NCBI RefSeq assembly: GCF_004341105.1
Contig: NZ_SLZK01000007.1
Coordinates: forward strand, 62,001-126,000
Direction: 5' to 3'
Source of the DNA: Rhizobium sp. BK418
Lineage (GTDB): Bacteria; Pseudomonadota; Alphaproteobacteria; Rhizobiales; Rhizobiaceae
Length of the DNA: 64,000 bases
Shown here: positions 35,116 to 43,549 of the stretch, in pieces
How the letters are laid out: every line of letters begins with the position of its first letter
How positions within the stretch are numbered: the stretch's first letter is position 1
Translations under genes and position numbers: made by a program
The notes under the pieces: generated by a model
The model's database searches: none
What the model saw: the letters and a program-made list of their open reading frames with translations, nothing else
What the model was told of the DNA's origin: nothing

Positions 35116-35361
35116 TTGGGCCTGCACAATGGCGCACCGAACGACAAGAACAACCTGCCGGAAAAATCGGAAGCCATGGGTCTCGCCAGCGTTCTCGATC
35201 CGAATCTGCCCGACGACTATTTCCTCTTCATCGCCAACGACAACGACTTTCTCACCCAGGATCGCTTCTAGGTTGGCGCGGCTTACAAAGGTGACGGCGG
35301 CGCCGATGTCGATACCATGTTCCAAGTCTATCAGGTTACCCTGCCGGGCCTGAAGAAGTAA
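35116..35361 (+). pseudogene. 3' remnant of an esterase-like-phytase (phytase-like) gene with an in-frame stop
   Basis: The frame reads LGLHNGAPNDKNNLPEK, then ASVLDPNLPDDYFLFIANDN, then DFLTQDRF followed by a TAG at 35269-35271. It then continues VGAAYKGDGGADVDTMFQVY to a final TAA at 35359. This resembles the C-terminus of secreted phytase-like (esterase-like activity of phytase) proteins, in which the stop position would be Gln: CAG to TAG is a single change. The rest of the gene is missing. Confidence 0.65.
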
Positions 35362-35444
35362 GCCGCATCGGCGGGAACAGACGCTCCGCCCGCCGATCTT
35401 CCCCACTCGAAGACATCATTACGGGCGCCGAAGCGTCCGTCTCC

Positions 35445-36275
35445 TCAAGCTGCCTTATCCCAGACCGGCGCCAACCCTTCCGGACTGACGATGCGGCCAT
35501 CCGCCTTGACGAGTGCGTGGATCGCCGCCATTTCCTCCGTCGTTAGCGCAAAATCGAAGATCGCCGCATTCTCCTCGGCCCGCGCTTCCGAGACAGTTTT
35601 GGAAAGCACGATCACGTCCTGCTGCGCGATCCAGCGCAAGACGATCTGCGCGATCGATTTGCCGTGCTTGGCGGCAAGTTCCTGCAGCACTGCATCTTTG
35701 AACACCTTACCGTCGGCCATGGCGTAATAGGCAGTGACCGACATATTGAGCTCTCTTGCCGTGCGAAGGACCGGCGTCTGGTCGATATAGGGATGATATT
35801 CGACCTGGTTCGTGACGATGGGTAGGCTGCTGAACCTGACGGCCTTCCGCATCAAATCAGTGTTGAAGTTTGAGACACCGATATGGCGCACCTTCCCCGC
35901 CTTTGCCACCTCGTTCAGCGCGCCGATCTGCTCGGCAAGCGGCACGGTTTCGTTTGGCCAGTGGAGCAGCAACAGATCGACATGGTCCGTTTTCAGCTTC
36001 TTCAGGCTCTCATCGATCGAGGCGAGAAAGGCATCGCGCCGGTAGTTCTCGACCCAAACCTTGGTCGTCAGGAAGAGATCGCCGCGGGCAACACCCGAGC
36101 GGCGGATGCCTTCGCCGACGTCGGCTTCGTTGCCATAGATCTGCGCCGTGTCGATATGGCGATAGCCGTTGGCAAGCACATGCGAGACCATGCGTTCGGC
36201 ATCCGGTCCCGGCATGCGGAACGTGCCGAAGCCAAGGGCGGGGATGGAGGCGCCATTGGCGCTGACGAATTTCAT
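35445..36275 (-). CDS. Aldo/keto reductase (2,5-diketo-D-gluconate reductase type)
   Basis: ATG 36275 has AAGGAAAG upstream and gives 276 residues of a TIM-barrel AKR. The signature GYRHIDTAQIYGNEADVG holds the catalytic Asp and Tyr; LFLTTKVW holds the Lys, LLLHWPN the His, and a late IVLRWIAQQDVIVLSKT stretch contacts NADPH. It lies 26 bases downstream of an MFS gene on the same strand, so the two form an operon, divergent from a LysR regulator that probably controls them. Confidence 0.93.
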   Translation of the reverse strand: MKFVSANGASIPALGFGTFRMPGPDAERMVSHVLANGYRHIDTAQIYGNEADVGEGIRRSGVARGDLFLTTKVWVENYRRDAFLASIDESLKKLKTDHVDLLLLHWPNETVPLAEQIGALNEVAKAGKVRHIGVSNFNTDLMRKAVRFSSLPIVTNQVEYHPYIDQTPVLRTARELNMSVTAYYAMADGKVFKDAVLQELAAKHGKSIAQIVLRWIAQQDVIVLSKTVSEARAEENAAIFDFALTTEEMAAIHALVKADGRIVSPEGLAPVWDKAA

Positions 36276-36301
36276 GCTTCTTTCCTTTCGGCTGGGAGAG
36301 A

Positions 36302-37495
36302 TCAAGCTGCGCGGCCAGCAACAGCCGCGGCTGGAGCGGAGCGGCGGTCAAGCGCACCGCTCCGGATGGTGAGACCAAGGGCCACCGTGACGAGCGCTGC
36401 CGCGACGAAGGGCGTCGCGCCGAGCCCAAATCGGGACTCGACCACCAGGCCGCCGATCCAGGCGCCCATGGCGATACCGAGGTTGAAGGCGGCAATGTTC
36501 AGCGCCGAGGCAACATCGACGGCATTCGGCCGCAGCTGGCGCGCCAATTGCACGACATAGAGCTGCAGACCCGGTACGTTGGCGAAGGACAGGAATCCGA
36601 GAATGGCGAGCGTCGGGATGGTCAACCAGGGCGAAACCGCCGTGAAGCCGAAGAGCACCAGCACCAACGCCTGGGCGATGAACAGGAAGGTCAGTGCCTT
36701 GACCGGATCGCGGTTCGAGATACGCCCGCCGACCACATTGCCGACAGCGATCGCCACGCCATAGAGCATCAGGATCAGGCCGACGGCTGAGGAGGCAAAG
36801 CCGGTGATCTCTTCGAGGATCGGTGCGAGGAAGGTGAAGGCAACGAAAGTGCCGCCATAACCGAGCGCTGTCATCGCATAGACGAGCAGAAGCCGGCCTG
36901 TGGCGAGTAGGCGGATCTGTTCGCCAATGCTGGCAGGCGGAGCCTTCTTGAAGTTTGATGGCAGCAGCAAGGCAATGCCTGCGAAGGCGACGACACCGAG
37001 GCCGGCGACGACGGCAAAGGTGGTGCGCCAACCGAAGGTCTGGCCGATGAAGGTGCCGAGCGGAACGCCGGTCACGATGGCAACCGTCAGGCCCATGAAC
37101 ATCATGGCAATCGCCGATGCGCGGCGGTTTTCCGGCACCAGATCGGCAGCGATCGTCGAGCCGACCGAGAAGAAAACACCATGCGCGAAAGCCGAGACAA
37201 CACGCGCGATCAGCAGCACCTCATATCCGGGGCTGAGCGCAGCGATAATATGGCCCACGATGAAGAGAGCCATCAGCCCGAGCAAAAGCGGCTTACGCTC
37301 GATCCGCCCGGTCAATGCCGTCAGGATCGGCGCGCCGAAGGTGACACCCAGCGCATAGACGCTGACGATGAGGCCGGCGAGCGGCAAAGTGATGTGGAGA
37401 TCATTGGCAACAGTCGGCAAGAGGCCAACGATGACGAATTCCGTCGTCCCGATCGCATAAGCCGCGATCGTCAGTGCAAAGAGTGCGAGAGGCAT
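36302..37495 (-). CDS. MFS transporter (DHA1 family, AraJ/YdhP-like)
   Basis: The 397-residue protein (ATG 37495) has 12 predicted helices. Its N-terminus MPLALFALTIAAYAIGTTEFVIVGLLP is the hallmark of the sugar-efflux/chloramphenicol-resistance DHA1 group. The motif A-like LTGRIERKPLLLGL between TM2 and TM3 and GVPLGTFIGQTFGWRTTF (motif C) are present. The exported compound is unknown. It is the first gene of the MFS-AKR operon, divergent from lysR. An N-terminal extension to 37582 would overlap the promoter and is unlikely. Confidence 0.92.
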   Translation of the reverse strand: MPLALFALTIAAYAIGTTEFVIVGLLPTVANDLHITLPLAGLIVSVYALGVTFGAPILTALTGRIERKPLLLGLMALFIVGHIIAALSPGYEVLLIARVVSAFAHGVFFSVGSTIAADLVPENRRASAIAMMFMGLTVAIVTGVPLGTFIGQTFGWRTTFAVVAGLGVVAFAGIALLLPSNFKKAPPASIGEQIRLLATGRLLLVYAMTALGYGGTFVAFTFLAPILEEITGFASSAVGLILMLYGVAIAVGNVVGGRISNRDPVKALTFLFIAQALVLVLFGFTAVSPWLTIPTLAILGFLSFANVPGLQLYVVQLARQLRPNAVDVASALNIAAFNLGIAMGAWIGGLVVESRFGLGATPFVAAALVTVALGLTIRSGALDRRSAPAAAVAGRAA

Positions 37496-37569
37496 GAGAA
37501 TGACCCGATGGAATTGCGGTTCTTGTTCGAACCGGAATATGGGCGTGGCGCACTTGCTCGATAACAGCC

Positions 37570-37602
37570 TATAATGGCTCAACAGTTGTGAATTGAATTC
37601 AA
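37570..37602. promoter_or_regulatory. lysR/MFS intergenic control region
   Basis: A perfect TATAAT (37570-37575) reads toward lysR and could be its -10 element, although no clear -35 is spaced correctly. A 10-base palindrome TTGAATTCAA lies at 37593-37602, 12 bases before the lysR ATG. Either could be the self-regulated site of the divergent promoter. Confidence 0.4.
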
Positions 37603-37614
37603 GATGGGAAGCGG

Positions 37615-38511
37615 ATGGACAACCGCGTTGGCGAGATGGATGTCTTCGTGCAAGTGGCCGAACTGCAGAGCTTTTCGGCAGCCGGCCGCAAGCTCCGGCT
37701 CTCGCCCTCTGCCGTCAGCAAGCTCGTCACGCGGCTCGAGGATCGTCTCGGCACGCGCCTTCTGGTCCGCACCACCCGCGCCCTGCAACTGACGCCGGAA
37801 GGTGAAATCTATCTCGAACGCTCCCGTCGCATCCTCTCGGACATCGAGGAAACGGAACGCGCCGTCTCAGCCGGCGGCACGACCGTGGCACGCGGCCGTT
37901 TGCGCGTCAGCAGCTCAGTCGCGTTCGCGGTTCGCTATATCGTGCCGCTGGTGCCGGATTTTCTGAAACTCTATCCGGAAGTCGATCTGGACCTCGCGCT
38001 TAGCGATGGCATCATCGATATCGTTGGCGAGCGCGCCGACATCGCCATCCGGTCCGGCGCCTTGCGCGACTCCTCGCTGAAGGCGCGCAAGCTGCTCGAA
38101 AGCCGCCGCGTTATCGTGGCCTCGCCCGATTATCTGAAACGGCAGGGCGTGCCGGAAAACCCTGAAGATCTCGACCGTCACAATTGCCTGACCTTCAGTT
38201 TCCGCTCAGCCTCGGAGGAATGGCCCTTCCGCGACCCGCAAAACGGCGACCGGTTCTCAAGACCTATCTTCGGCAACTTCGAAACAAACAATGGGCCGAC
38301 CGCCCGCAGCCTTTGCCTGGCCGGTCTCGGCCTCGCCCGTGTCGGTCAATTCCATGTGCAGCCGGATATCGATGCCGGAACCCTTGTGCCCGTGTTGCAA
38401 GCCTATAATCCTGACGATATGGAGCTCATCCACGCCGTCTATCCCGGCCACGAACATCTCGCGGCCCGCATCCGGGCCTTCATCGATTTCCTGGGCAAGA
38501 ACATCCGTTAA
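37615..38511 (+). CDS. LysR-family transcriptional regulator
   Basis: The 298-residue protein begins with the LysR helix-turn-helix (EMDVFVQVAELQSFSAAGRKLRLSPSAVSKLVTRLEDRLGTRLLVRTTR) and continues with the substrate-binding domain (about residues 90-295; DLALSDGIIDIVGERADIAIRSG). It is divergent from the MFS-AKR operon with 119 bases between the starts, the normal arrangement for a LysR activator and its targets. The inducer is unknown. Confidence 0.93.
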   Translation: MDNRVGEMDVFVQVAELQSFSAAGRKLRLSPSAVSKLVTRLEDRLGTRLLVRTTRALQLTPEGEIYLERSRRILSDIEETERAVSAGGTTVARGRLRVSSSVAFAVRYIVPLVPDFLKLYPEVDLDLALSDGIIDIVGERADIAIRSGALRDSSLKARKLLESRRVIVASPDYLKRQGVPENPEDLDRHNCLTFSFRSASEEWPFRDPQNGDRFSRPIFGNFETNNGPTARSLCLAGLGLARVGQFHVQPDIDAGTLVPVLQAYNPDDMELIHAVYPGHEHLAARIRAFIDFLGKNIR

Positions 38512-38560
38512 AGAGACCAGCTTCATCGCTCTGTCACGGACCAAAGATAGCAAGCGCTCC

Positions 38561-39118
38561 ATGCCGATAGAAATCCATCCGCCACGACAAAGCTGGACTG
38601 ACGACTTCCTCGGCCTGAAGCGGGCCCTTCTGCGCGCAGCACCCGCTGGCGCGGTGATCCATCATATCGGCTCCACGGCAGTGCCAGGCCTAGCAGCAAA
38701 GGACATCATCGATATTCAGGTGAGTGTCGATAGTCTTGACCTGATCGACGAAGCCGCGTTCGAGAAGGAAGGGTTCAAGAGCCGCTCGATCGCAACCGAT
38801 CACTGCCCACCGGGCGTCGATCTGGCCGAATATGAGCTGAGAAAGCTGTTTTTCAAAAGCACGGGCCGTCCTGCGAATATCCATGTCCGTGAAAAGGGTC
38901 GCTTCAATCAGCGTTACCCGCTTCTCTGCCGGGATTTCTTGCGCGCTCATCCGACGGCTGTAGCCGCCTACGCCCTGATCAAGCAACGCCTCGCCGGCTA
39001 TTTCCCTGACAATGTCGATGCCTATTACGACATCAAGGATCCGGTCTTCGATATCATAATGGAAGGCGCCTACGACTGGGCAAAGCTCACCGACTGGAGC
39101 GAACCACCGGGCGACTGA
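38561..39118 (+). CDS. GrpB-family (UPF0157) protein
   Basis: ATG 38561 gives 185 residues with the GrpB nucleotidyltransferase-like pattern: a VIHHIGSTAVPGLAAKDIIDIQVSV block (GSTxVPGLxAKxxIDI is the family signature) and ANIHVREKGRFNQRYPLLCRDFLRAHP. Its function is not established; the fold is related to nucleotidyltransferases. It lies about 50 bases after lysR, and read-through from lysR is possible. Confidence 0.9.
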   Translation: MPIEIHPPRQSWTDDFLGLKRALLRAAPAGAVIHHIGSTAVPGLAAKDIIDIQVSVDSLDLIDEAAFEKEGFKSRSIATDHCPPGVDLAEYELRKLFFKSTGRPANIHVREKGRFNQRYPLLCRDFLRAHPTAVAAYALIKQRLAGYFPDNVDAYYDIKDPVFDIIMEGAYDWAKLTDWSEPPGD

Positions 39119-39204
39119 AAACAGAGCTTGTCGCGAGATATTGGCGCGGCTCAGGAAGAACCCGCCAGCAAAGAAATAAAGTGCGATCCACACAACCGGT
39201 GGAA

Positions 39205-39345
39205 ACTATCGATCCTGGGCGCCTACGAAAGTAGGTGGGTGCCGTGTGTCCAGACCCACGAGCCCGGACAGGGACAGCTCCCTAAGGATCGGGTATGGCC
39301 CCGAGGATTCATTTGTTCCTGTCGAGAAGCACAGACCGCGTCGCA
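39205..39345 (-). ncRNA. ssrS: Probable 6S RNA (ssrS); ends approximate
   Basis: The 281-bp gap downstream of zapA has no gene but a dense set of complementary segments on the minus strand: GACAGG with CCTGTC, CGGG-N6-CCCG, TGTCC with GGACA, GTGGGT with ACCCAC, and a final CCTAC-TTTC-GTAGG. The 3' part GGACACACGGCACCCACCT is, from memory, typical of rhizobial 6S RNA. A TATATT at 39347-39352 could be the -10 element. zapA followed by ssrS is the conserved order in many proteobacteria. 6S RNA binds RNA polymerase holoenzyme in stationary phase. I cannot run a covariance search, and both ends are estimates. Confidence 0.6.
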
Positions 39346-39399
39346 GAATATAGGGGCATTTATCTCGCCGCACCAGTGGGGCAGCGGTGCTGTCCCAAA

Positions 39400-39777
39400 T
39401 TAATTGAGTTCGGCGGGCGCACGACCATTCAATTTGTCGGTAATGCCCTGAATGCGGCTTGTCACTTCCGAAAGCGCCGCAGCAATGCCTTCCTCAGTGC
39501 GGGCAGTCGCCTCAAGCACGGTATCGCGGTTGCTGCGGAGCAGCTCTAACTCCGATTCCAGCCCGGCGACACGTCGTGTCAGCTCCGAGATTTCGTCCAT
39601 TACCATGATGCCGGCCATGACGGTGATCCTGAGATCGCCGATTTCACCGAATTGCCCTTTGAGATGGCCGACGTAACGGTCGAAACGGACTGCCAGATCG
39701 GTCAGGTGCTCTTCCTGCCCTTCTTCGCAGGCCATGCGATAGGCCTTACCGTCGATCGTTACCGTTACCTGCGCCAT
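39400..39777 (-). CDS. zapA: Cell division protein ZapA
   Basis: ZapA bundles FtsZ filaments at the division ring. The 125-residue protein has the family head QVTVTIDGKAYRMACEEGQEEHLTDLAVRFDRYV, a second helix with LRITVMAGIMVMDEISEL, and a long C-terminal coiled coil (about 60-115). It follows a DUF4164 coiled-coil gene by 14 bases and precedes the probable 6S RNA. Confidence 0.93.
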   Translation of the reverse strand: MAQVTVTIDGKAYRMACEEGQEEHLTDLAVRFDRYVGHLKGQFGEIGDLRITVMAGIMVMDEISELTRRVAGLESELELLRSNRDTVLEATARTEEGIAAALSEVTSRIQGITDKLNGRAPAELN

Positions 39778-39791
39778 GTCTTCCAGTCCTC

Positions 39792-40067
39792 TTAGCGGTC
39801 AAGTACCGCGCGGATCGTCTCCATCGCCGTCACCAGCCGCCGCGAAACCTCGCGATTGACCTCTTCCAGCCGGTTTGCACGGAACTCCGCCTGGTCGAGC
39901 TCCTGGGCAAGGCGCGAGCGGTCGGCATGCACGCGGCGAACCTCGCCTTCGATCTCGCCCTGCTCGCGCTGGCGCTCGATACGCATGTCCACCGCATTCT
40001 CGAGACTCGAGATTGCCTGTTTCAGCTCTTTAAGCGCCGCTTCGATGGTTTTGCCGTTAGGCGTCAT
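39792..40067 (-). CDS. DUF4164 coiled-coil protein
   Basis: ATG 40067 gives a 91-residue, almost wholly helical protein with Glu/Arg/Leu heptads from residue 5 to the end (LKELKQAISSLENAVDMRIERQ and on). It belongs to DUF4164, a short alphaproteobacterial family always found directly upstream of zapA. The position and design resemble a ZapB-like partner, but that is inference. The gene is 14 bases from zapA and divergent from tkt. Confidence 0.85.
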   Translation of the reverse strand: MTPNGKTIEAALKELKQAISSLENAVDMRIERQREQGEIEGEVRRVHADRSRLAQELDQAEFRANRLEEVNREVSRRLVTAMETIRAVLDR

Positions 40068-40302
40068 GTCTCTTCCGGTTCCCCGCACAAGACCCTCGAA
40101 TCGGCTTCCACAGCCGACCCTATATTTTCAAAAGGATACGCAGCTAGGTTTGAGCGCGTCAATAAAGCCACCCGGCTCGCTCCCGCCCTATTCTGTGGAT
40201 GAACGATTTACACAAGTCTGTCACACAAAATTCGTCTTTTGTAAAACTTGACGGTCAAATGTCAAAAATCGTCGCACCCGACCTTCAAACCCCGTCCGTT
40301 TT

Positions 40303-40330
40303 ATTGACTTGCCCGTTCCAACTGCTATGT
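40303..40330 (+). promoter_or_regulatory. Likely housekeeping promoter of tkt
   Basis: ATTGAC (40303-40308) is followed by a 16-base spacer and CTATGT (40325-40330), close to the rhizobial sigma-70 consensus CTTGAC-N17-CTATAT. It lies 69 bases upstream of the tkt start. Confidence 0.55.
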
Positions 40331-40398
40331 CTCGACCGCTCTCATTGATGGTCTTGGCAGGCTCGAGGCCATCCCAACTTGGAACCAGCGGAAAAGCC

Positions 40399-42372
40399 AT
40401 GACCTCACGCGAACAAAACGATCGGATGGCGAATGCGATCCGATTCCTCTCCATGGATGCTGTCGAAAAGGCGAATTCCGGCCATCCGGGCATGCCCATG
40501 GGCATGGCGGATGTGGCAACGGTCCTCTTTACCAAATATCTCCGCTTCGATCCCAAGAAGCCGCATTGGCCGAACCGTGACCGTTTCGTGTTGTCAGCCG
40601 GCCATGGCTCGATGCTGCTCTACTCGTTGCTCTATTTGACCGGCTATCCGGACATGTCGATTGAAGACCTCAAGCAGTTCCGCCAGCTCGGCTCCAAGAC
40701 TGCCGGGCACCCGGAATACGGACATGCTACGGGCATCGAAACCACCACCGGCCCGCTCGGCCAGGGCATTGCCAATGCTGTCGGCATGGCGATCGCCGAG
40801 CGCAAACTGCGCGAGGAATTCGGTCCGGAACTGCAGGATCACTATACTTATGTCATAAACGGCGATGGCTGCCTGATGGAAGGTATCAGCCATGAAGCGA
40901 TCGCGCTTGCCGGTCACCTGAAGCTCAACAAGCTGATCCTCTTCTGGGACAACAACTCGATCACCATCGACGGCGCCGTTTCGCTATCGGACTCGACCGA
41001 TCAGATCGCCCGCTTCAAGGCGGTTCACTGGAATACGATCGAGATCGACGGTCACGACCAGGCTGCCATTGCCGATGCGATCGAAGCCGCCCACAAGTCT
41101 GACCGCCCAACCTTCATCGCCTGCAAGACGGTCATCGGCTTCGGCGCTCCGAACAAGCAAGGCACCCACAAGGTACATGGCAACCCGCTCGGCGCCGACG
41201 AAATCGCCGCCACCCGCAAGGCGCTGAACTGGGAATACGAACCCTTCGTCGTTCCCTCCGACATCCTCGACGCATGGCGCGCCGCCGGCACCCGCTCCGA
41301 CAATATTGTCAAGGCATGGGAAGAAACGCTCGCCAAGTCGCCGGCCAAGGCAGAGTTCACCCGTCGTTTTGCCGGCGACCTGCCGGAAGGTTTCGACAAG
41401 GCCATTGACGACTACAAGAAGAAGCTTGCCGAAACCAAGCCGACGATTGCCTCCCGCAAGGCATCGGAAGACGCGCTCGAAGTCATCAACGGTTTCGTGC
41501 CGGAAACGCTCGGCGGTTCCGCCGACTTGACTCCGTCGAACAACACCAAGACCAGCCAGATGGTCTCCATCACCCCGACGGATTTCAAGGGCCGCTACAT
41601 GCACTGGGGCATCCGTGAGCACGGCATGGCCTCTGCCATGAACGGCATCGCGTTGCACGGCGGTCTTATCCCTTACGGTGGCGGCTTTCTGATCTTCTCG
41701 GATTATTGCCGTCCGCCGATCCGCCTCGCCTCGCTCATGGGCATCCGCGTCATCCACGTGCTCACCCATGACTCGATCGGCGTCGGTGAAGACGGCCCGA
41801 CCCATCAGCCGGTCGAACAGATCGCCGGCCTGCGCGCGGTACCGAACCTGCGTGTTTTCCGCCCAGCGGACGCGGTTGAAACCGCGGAATGCTGGCAGAT
41901 CGCCATGAAGAGCAAGGATCATCCGTCGGCTCTCGCCCTTACCCGCCAGAACCTGACGACGGTCCGCACCGAGTATAATGAGAAGAACCTCTGCGAACTC
42001 GGCGCTTATACGCTTGCCGGCAACGCCGACGCGAAGGTCACGATCTTCGCTTCGGGCTCGGAAGTTGAAGTTGCCGTTGCCGCCCGCGCAACCCTCGAAG
42101 GCAAGGGTGTCACCACCCGCGTCGTCTCCGTTCCTTGCACAGAACTCTTCTTCGACCAGCCGGAGGCCTACCGAAAGGACATCATCGGCAACTCGCCGGT
42201 CAAGATTGCTGTCGAAGCCGCCGTTCGCGAAGGCTGGGATGCCTTCATTGGTCCGGAAGGCACGTTCGTCGGCATGAAGGGCTTCGGCGCTTCCGGTCCG
42301 GCAAAGAAGGTCTTCGAACATTTCGGCATCACGGCTGACGCCGTCGTTGCCGCTGCGGAAGCAAGGCTTTAA
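40399..42372 (+). CDS. tkt: Transketolase
   Basis: Transketolase moves two-carbon units between sugar phosphates in the pentose phosphate pathway using thiamine diphosphate. ATG 40399 gives the full 657 residues. Visible elements are the N-terminal MANAIRFLSMDAVEKANSGHPG, the TPP/Mg site GDGCLMEGISHEA with downstream DNNSI, the IGVGEDGPTHQP pyrimidine-domain loop with its catalytic His, and a C-terminal domain. An upstream in-frame ATG at 40309 overlaps the promoter. It heads the tkt-gap region; a small hairpin separates the two genes. Confidence 0.97.
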   Translation: MTSREQNDRMANAIRFLSMDAVEKANSGHPGMPMGMADVATVLFTKYLRFDPKKPHWPNRDRFVLSAGHGSMLLYSLLYLTGYPDMSIEDLKQFRQLGSKTAGHPEYGHATGIETTTGPLGQGIANAVGMAIAERKLREEFGPELQDHYTYVINGDGCLMEGISHEAIALAGHLKLNKLILFWDNNSITIDGAVSLSDSTDQIARFKAVHWNTIEIDGHDQAAIADAIEAAHKSDRPTFIACKTVIGFGAPNKQGTHKVHGNPLGADEIAATRKALNWEYEPFVVPSDILDAWRAAGTRSDNIVKAWEETLAKSPAKAEFTRRFAGDLPEGFDKAIDDYKKKLAETKPTIASRKASEDALEVINGFVPETLGGSADLTPSNNTKTSQMVSITPTDFKGRYMHWGIREHGMASAMNGIALHGGLIPYGGGFLIFSDYCRPPIRLASLMGIRVIHVLTHDSIGVGEDGPTHQPVEQIAGLRAVPNLRVFRPADAVETAECWQIAMKSKDHPSALALTRQNLTTVRTEYNEKNLCELGAYTLAGNADAKVTIFASGSEVEVAVAARATLEGKGVTTRVVSVPCTELFFDQPEAYRKDIIGNSPVKIAVEAAVREGWDAFIGPEGTFVGMKGFGASGPAKKVFEHFGITADAVVAAAEARL

Positions 42373-42375
42373 TGG

Positions 42376-42396
42376 GAGTGCCTTCGGGCACTTCTT
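42376..42396 (+). terminator. UUCG-loop hairpin between tkt and gap
   Basis: GAGTGCC-TTCG-GGCACTT (7 pairs including one G-U) is followed by CTTCTTCG. The loop is the very stable UUCG, but the U-tract is weak. It may be a partial terminator or an mRNA-processing or stability element. Confidence 0.45.
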
Positions 42397-42438
42397 CGTC
42401 TAATATCAGTAAGCCCCACCTCTAGGGAGTGAATGCAC

Positions 42439-43449
42439 ATGACAGTCAAGGTTGCCATCAACGGTTTTGGACGTATCGGCCGTAACGTTCTTCGCGCCAT
42501 CGTCGAATCCGGCCGCACCGACATCGAAGTCGTCGCCATCAACGACCTCGGCCCGGTCGAGACCAACGCTCACCTGCTCCGCTACGACTCTATCCATGGC
42601 AAGTTCCCTGCCGAAGTGAAGGTCGAAGGCGACACGATCATCGTCGGCAACGGCAAGCCAATCAAGGTTACTGCGATCAAGGATCCGGCAACCCTTCCCC
42701 ATCGGGAACTGGGCGTCGACATCGCGATGGAATGCACGGGCATCTTCACCGCTCGCGACAAGGCTGCCGCTCACCTGACGGCTGGCGCCAAGCGCGTCAT
42801 CGTTTCGGCTCCTGCCGACGGCGCTGACCTGACCGTCGTCTTCGGCGTCAACCATGACCAGCTCACCAAGGAGCACATGGTTATCTCCAACGCCTCCTGC
42901 ACAACGAACTGCCTGGTCCCTGTCGTCAAGGTTCTCGATGACGCCGTCGGCATCGACCACGGCTTCATGACGACCATCCACTCCTACACCGGAGACCAAC
43001 CGACGCTCGACACGATGCACAAGGACCTGTATCGCGCCCGCGCCGCTGCGCTTTCGATGATCCCGACCTCGACGGGCGCTGCAAAGGCCGTCGGCCTCGT
43101 GCTGCCGCACCTCAAGGGCAAGCTCGATGGTACGTCCATCCGCGTTCCGACCCCGAACGTTTCGGTCGTCGACTTCAAGTTCGTCTCCAAGAAAGCCACG
43201 ACGGTCGGCGAAATCAACGAAGCGATCAAGGCTGCCTCGAACGGCAAGCTGAAGGGCATCCTCGGCTACACCGACGAACCGCTCGTTTCGCGTGATTTCA
43301 ACCACGACAGCCACTCCTCCATCTTCGCAACCGATCAGACGAAGGTTATGGAAGGCAACTTCGTGCGCGTCCTGTCCTGGTACGACAATGAATGGGGCTT
43401 CTCCAGCCGGATGTCCGACACGGCTGTAGCCTTCGCCAAGCTTATCTGA
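42439..43449 (+). CDS. gap: Glyceraldehyde-3-phosphate dehydrogenase (type I)
   Basis: The enzyme oxidises glyceraldehyde 3-phosphate to 1,3-bisphosphoglycerate. ATG 42439 gives the standard 336 residues. NAD-binding VAINGFGRIGRNVLRA opens the protein, AINDLGP carries the acidic residue that selects NAD+, and the active-site Cys154 lies in SNASCTTNCL. ATG 42433 would add two residues, but its spacing from AGGGAG is too short. It follows tkt and is closed by a strong terminator, so it is not joined to pgk. Confidence 0.97.
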   Translation: MTVKVAINGFGRIGRNVLRAIVESGRTDIEVVAINDLGPVETNAHLLRYDSIHGKFPAEVKVEGDTIIVGNGKPIKVTAIKDPATLPHRELGVDIAMECTGIFTARDKAAAHLTAGAKRVIVSAPADGADLTVVFGVNHDQLTKEHMVISNASCTTNCLVPVVKVLDDAVGIDHGFMTTIHSYTGDQPTLDTMHKDLYRARAAALSMIPTSTGAAKAVGLVLPHLKGKLDGTSIRVPTPNVSVVDFKFVSKKATTVGEINEAIKAASNGKLKGILGYTDEPLVSRDFNHDSHSSIFATDQTKVMEGNFVRVLSWYDNEWGFSSRMSDTAVAFAKLI

Positions 43450-43466
43450 GCTTGACGGTAGATTGA

Positions 43467-43498
43467 AAAACGGCCTGGGAAACCGGGCCGTTTTGTTT
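43467..43498 (+). terminator. Terminator of gap
   Basis: AAAACGGCC and GGCCGTTTT flank a 10-base loop that itself pairs GG with CC around GAAA. The hairpin begins 17 bases past the gap stop and is followed by GTTTTG. Confidence 0.88.
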
Positions 43499-43549
43499 TG
43501 AGGAACCGTGTCCAACCTTCGCTGATTCGGGTCGAAAGAGCAGAAAATA

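Noticed and set aside
37570..37575. Perfect TATAAT taken as the lysR promoter
   Set aside because: No acceptable -35 is found at 16-18 bases upstream, so it is only reported as part of a control region.
40984..42321. A 445-codon open frame antisense to tkt
   Set aside because: Shadow of the codon bias of tkt, which is a complete and highly conserved gene on the other strand.
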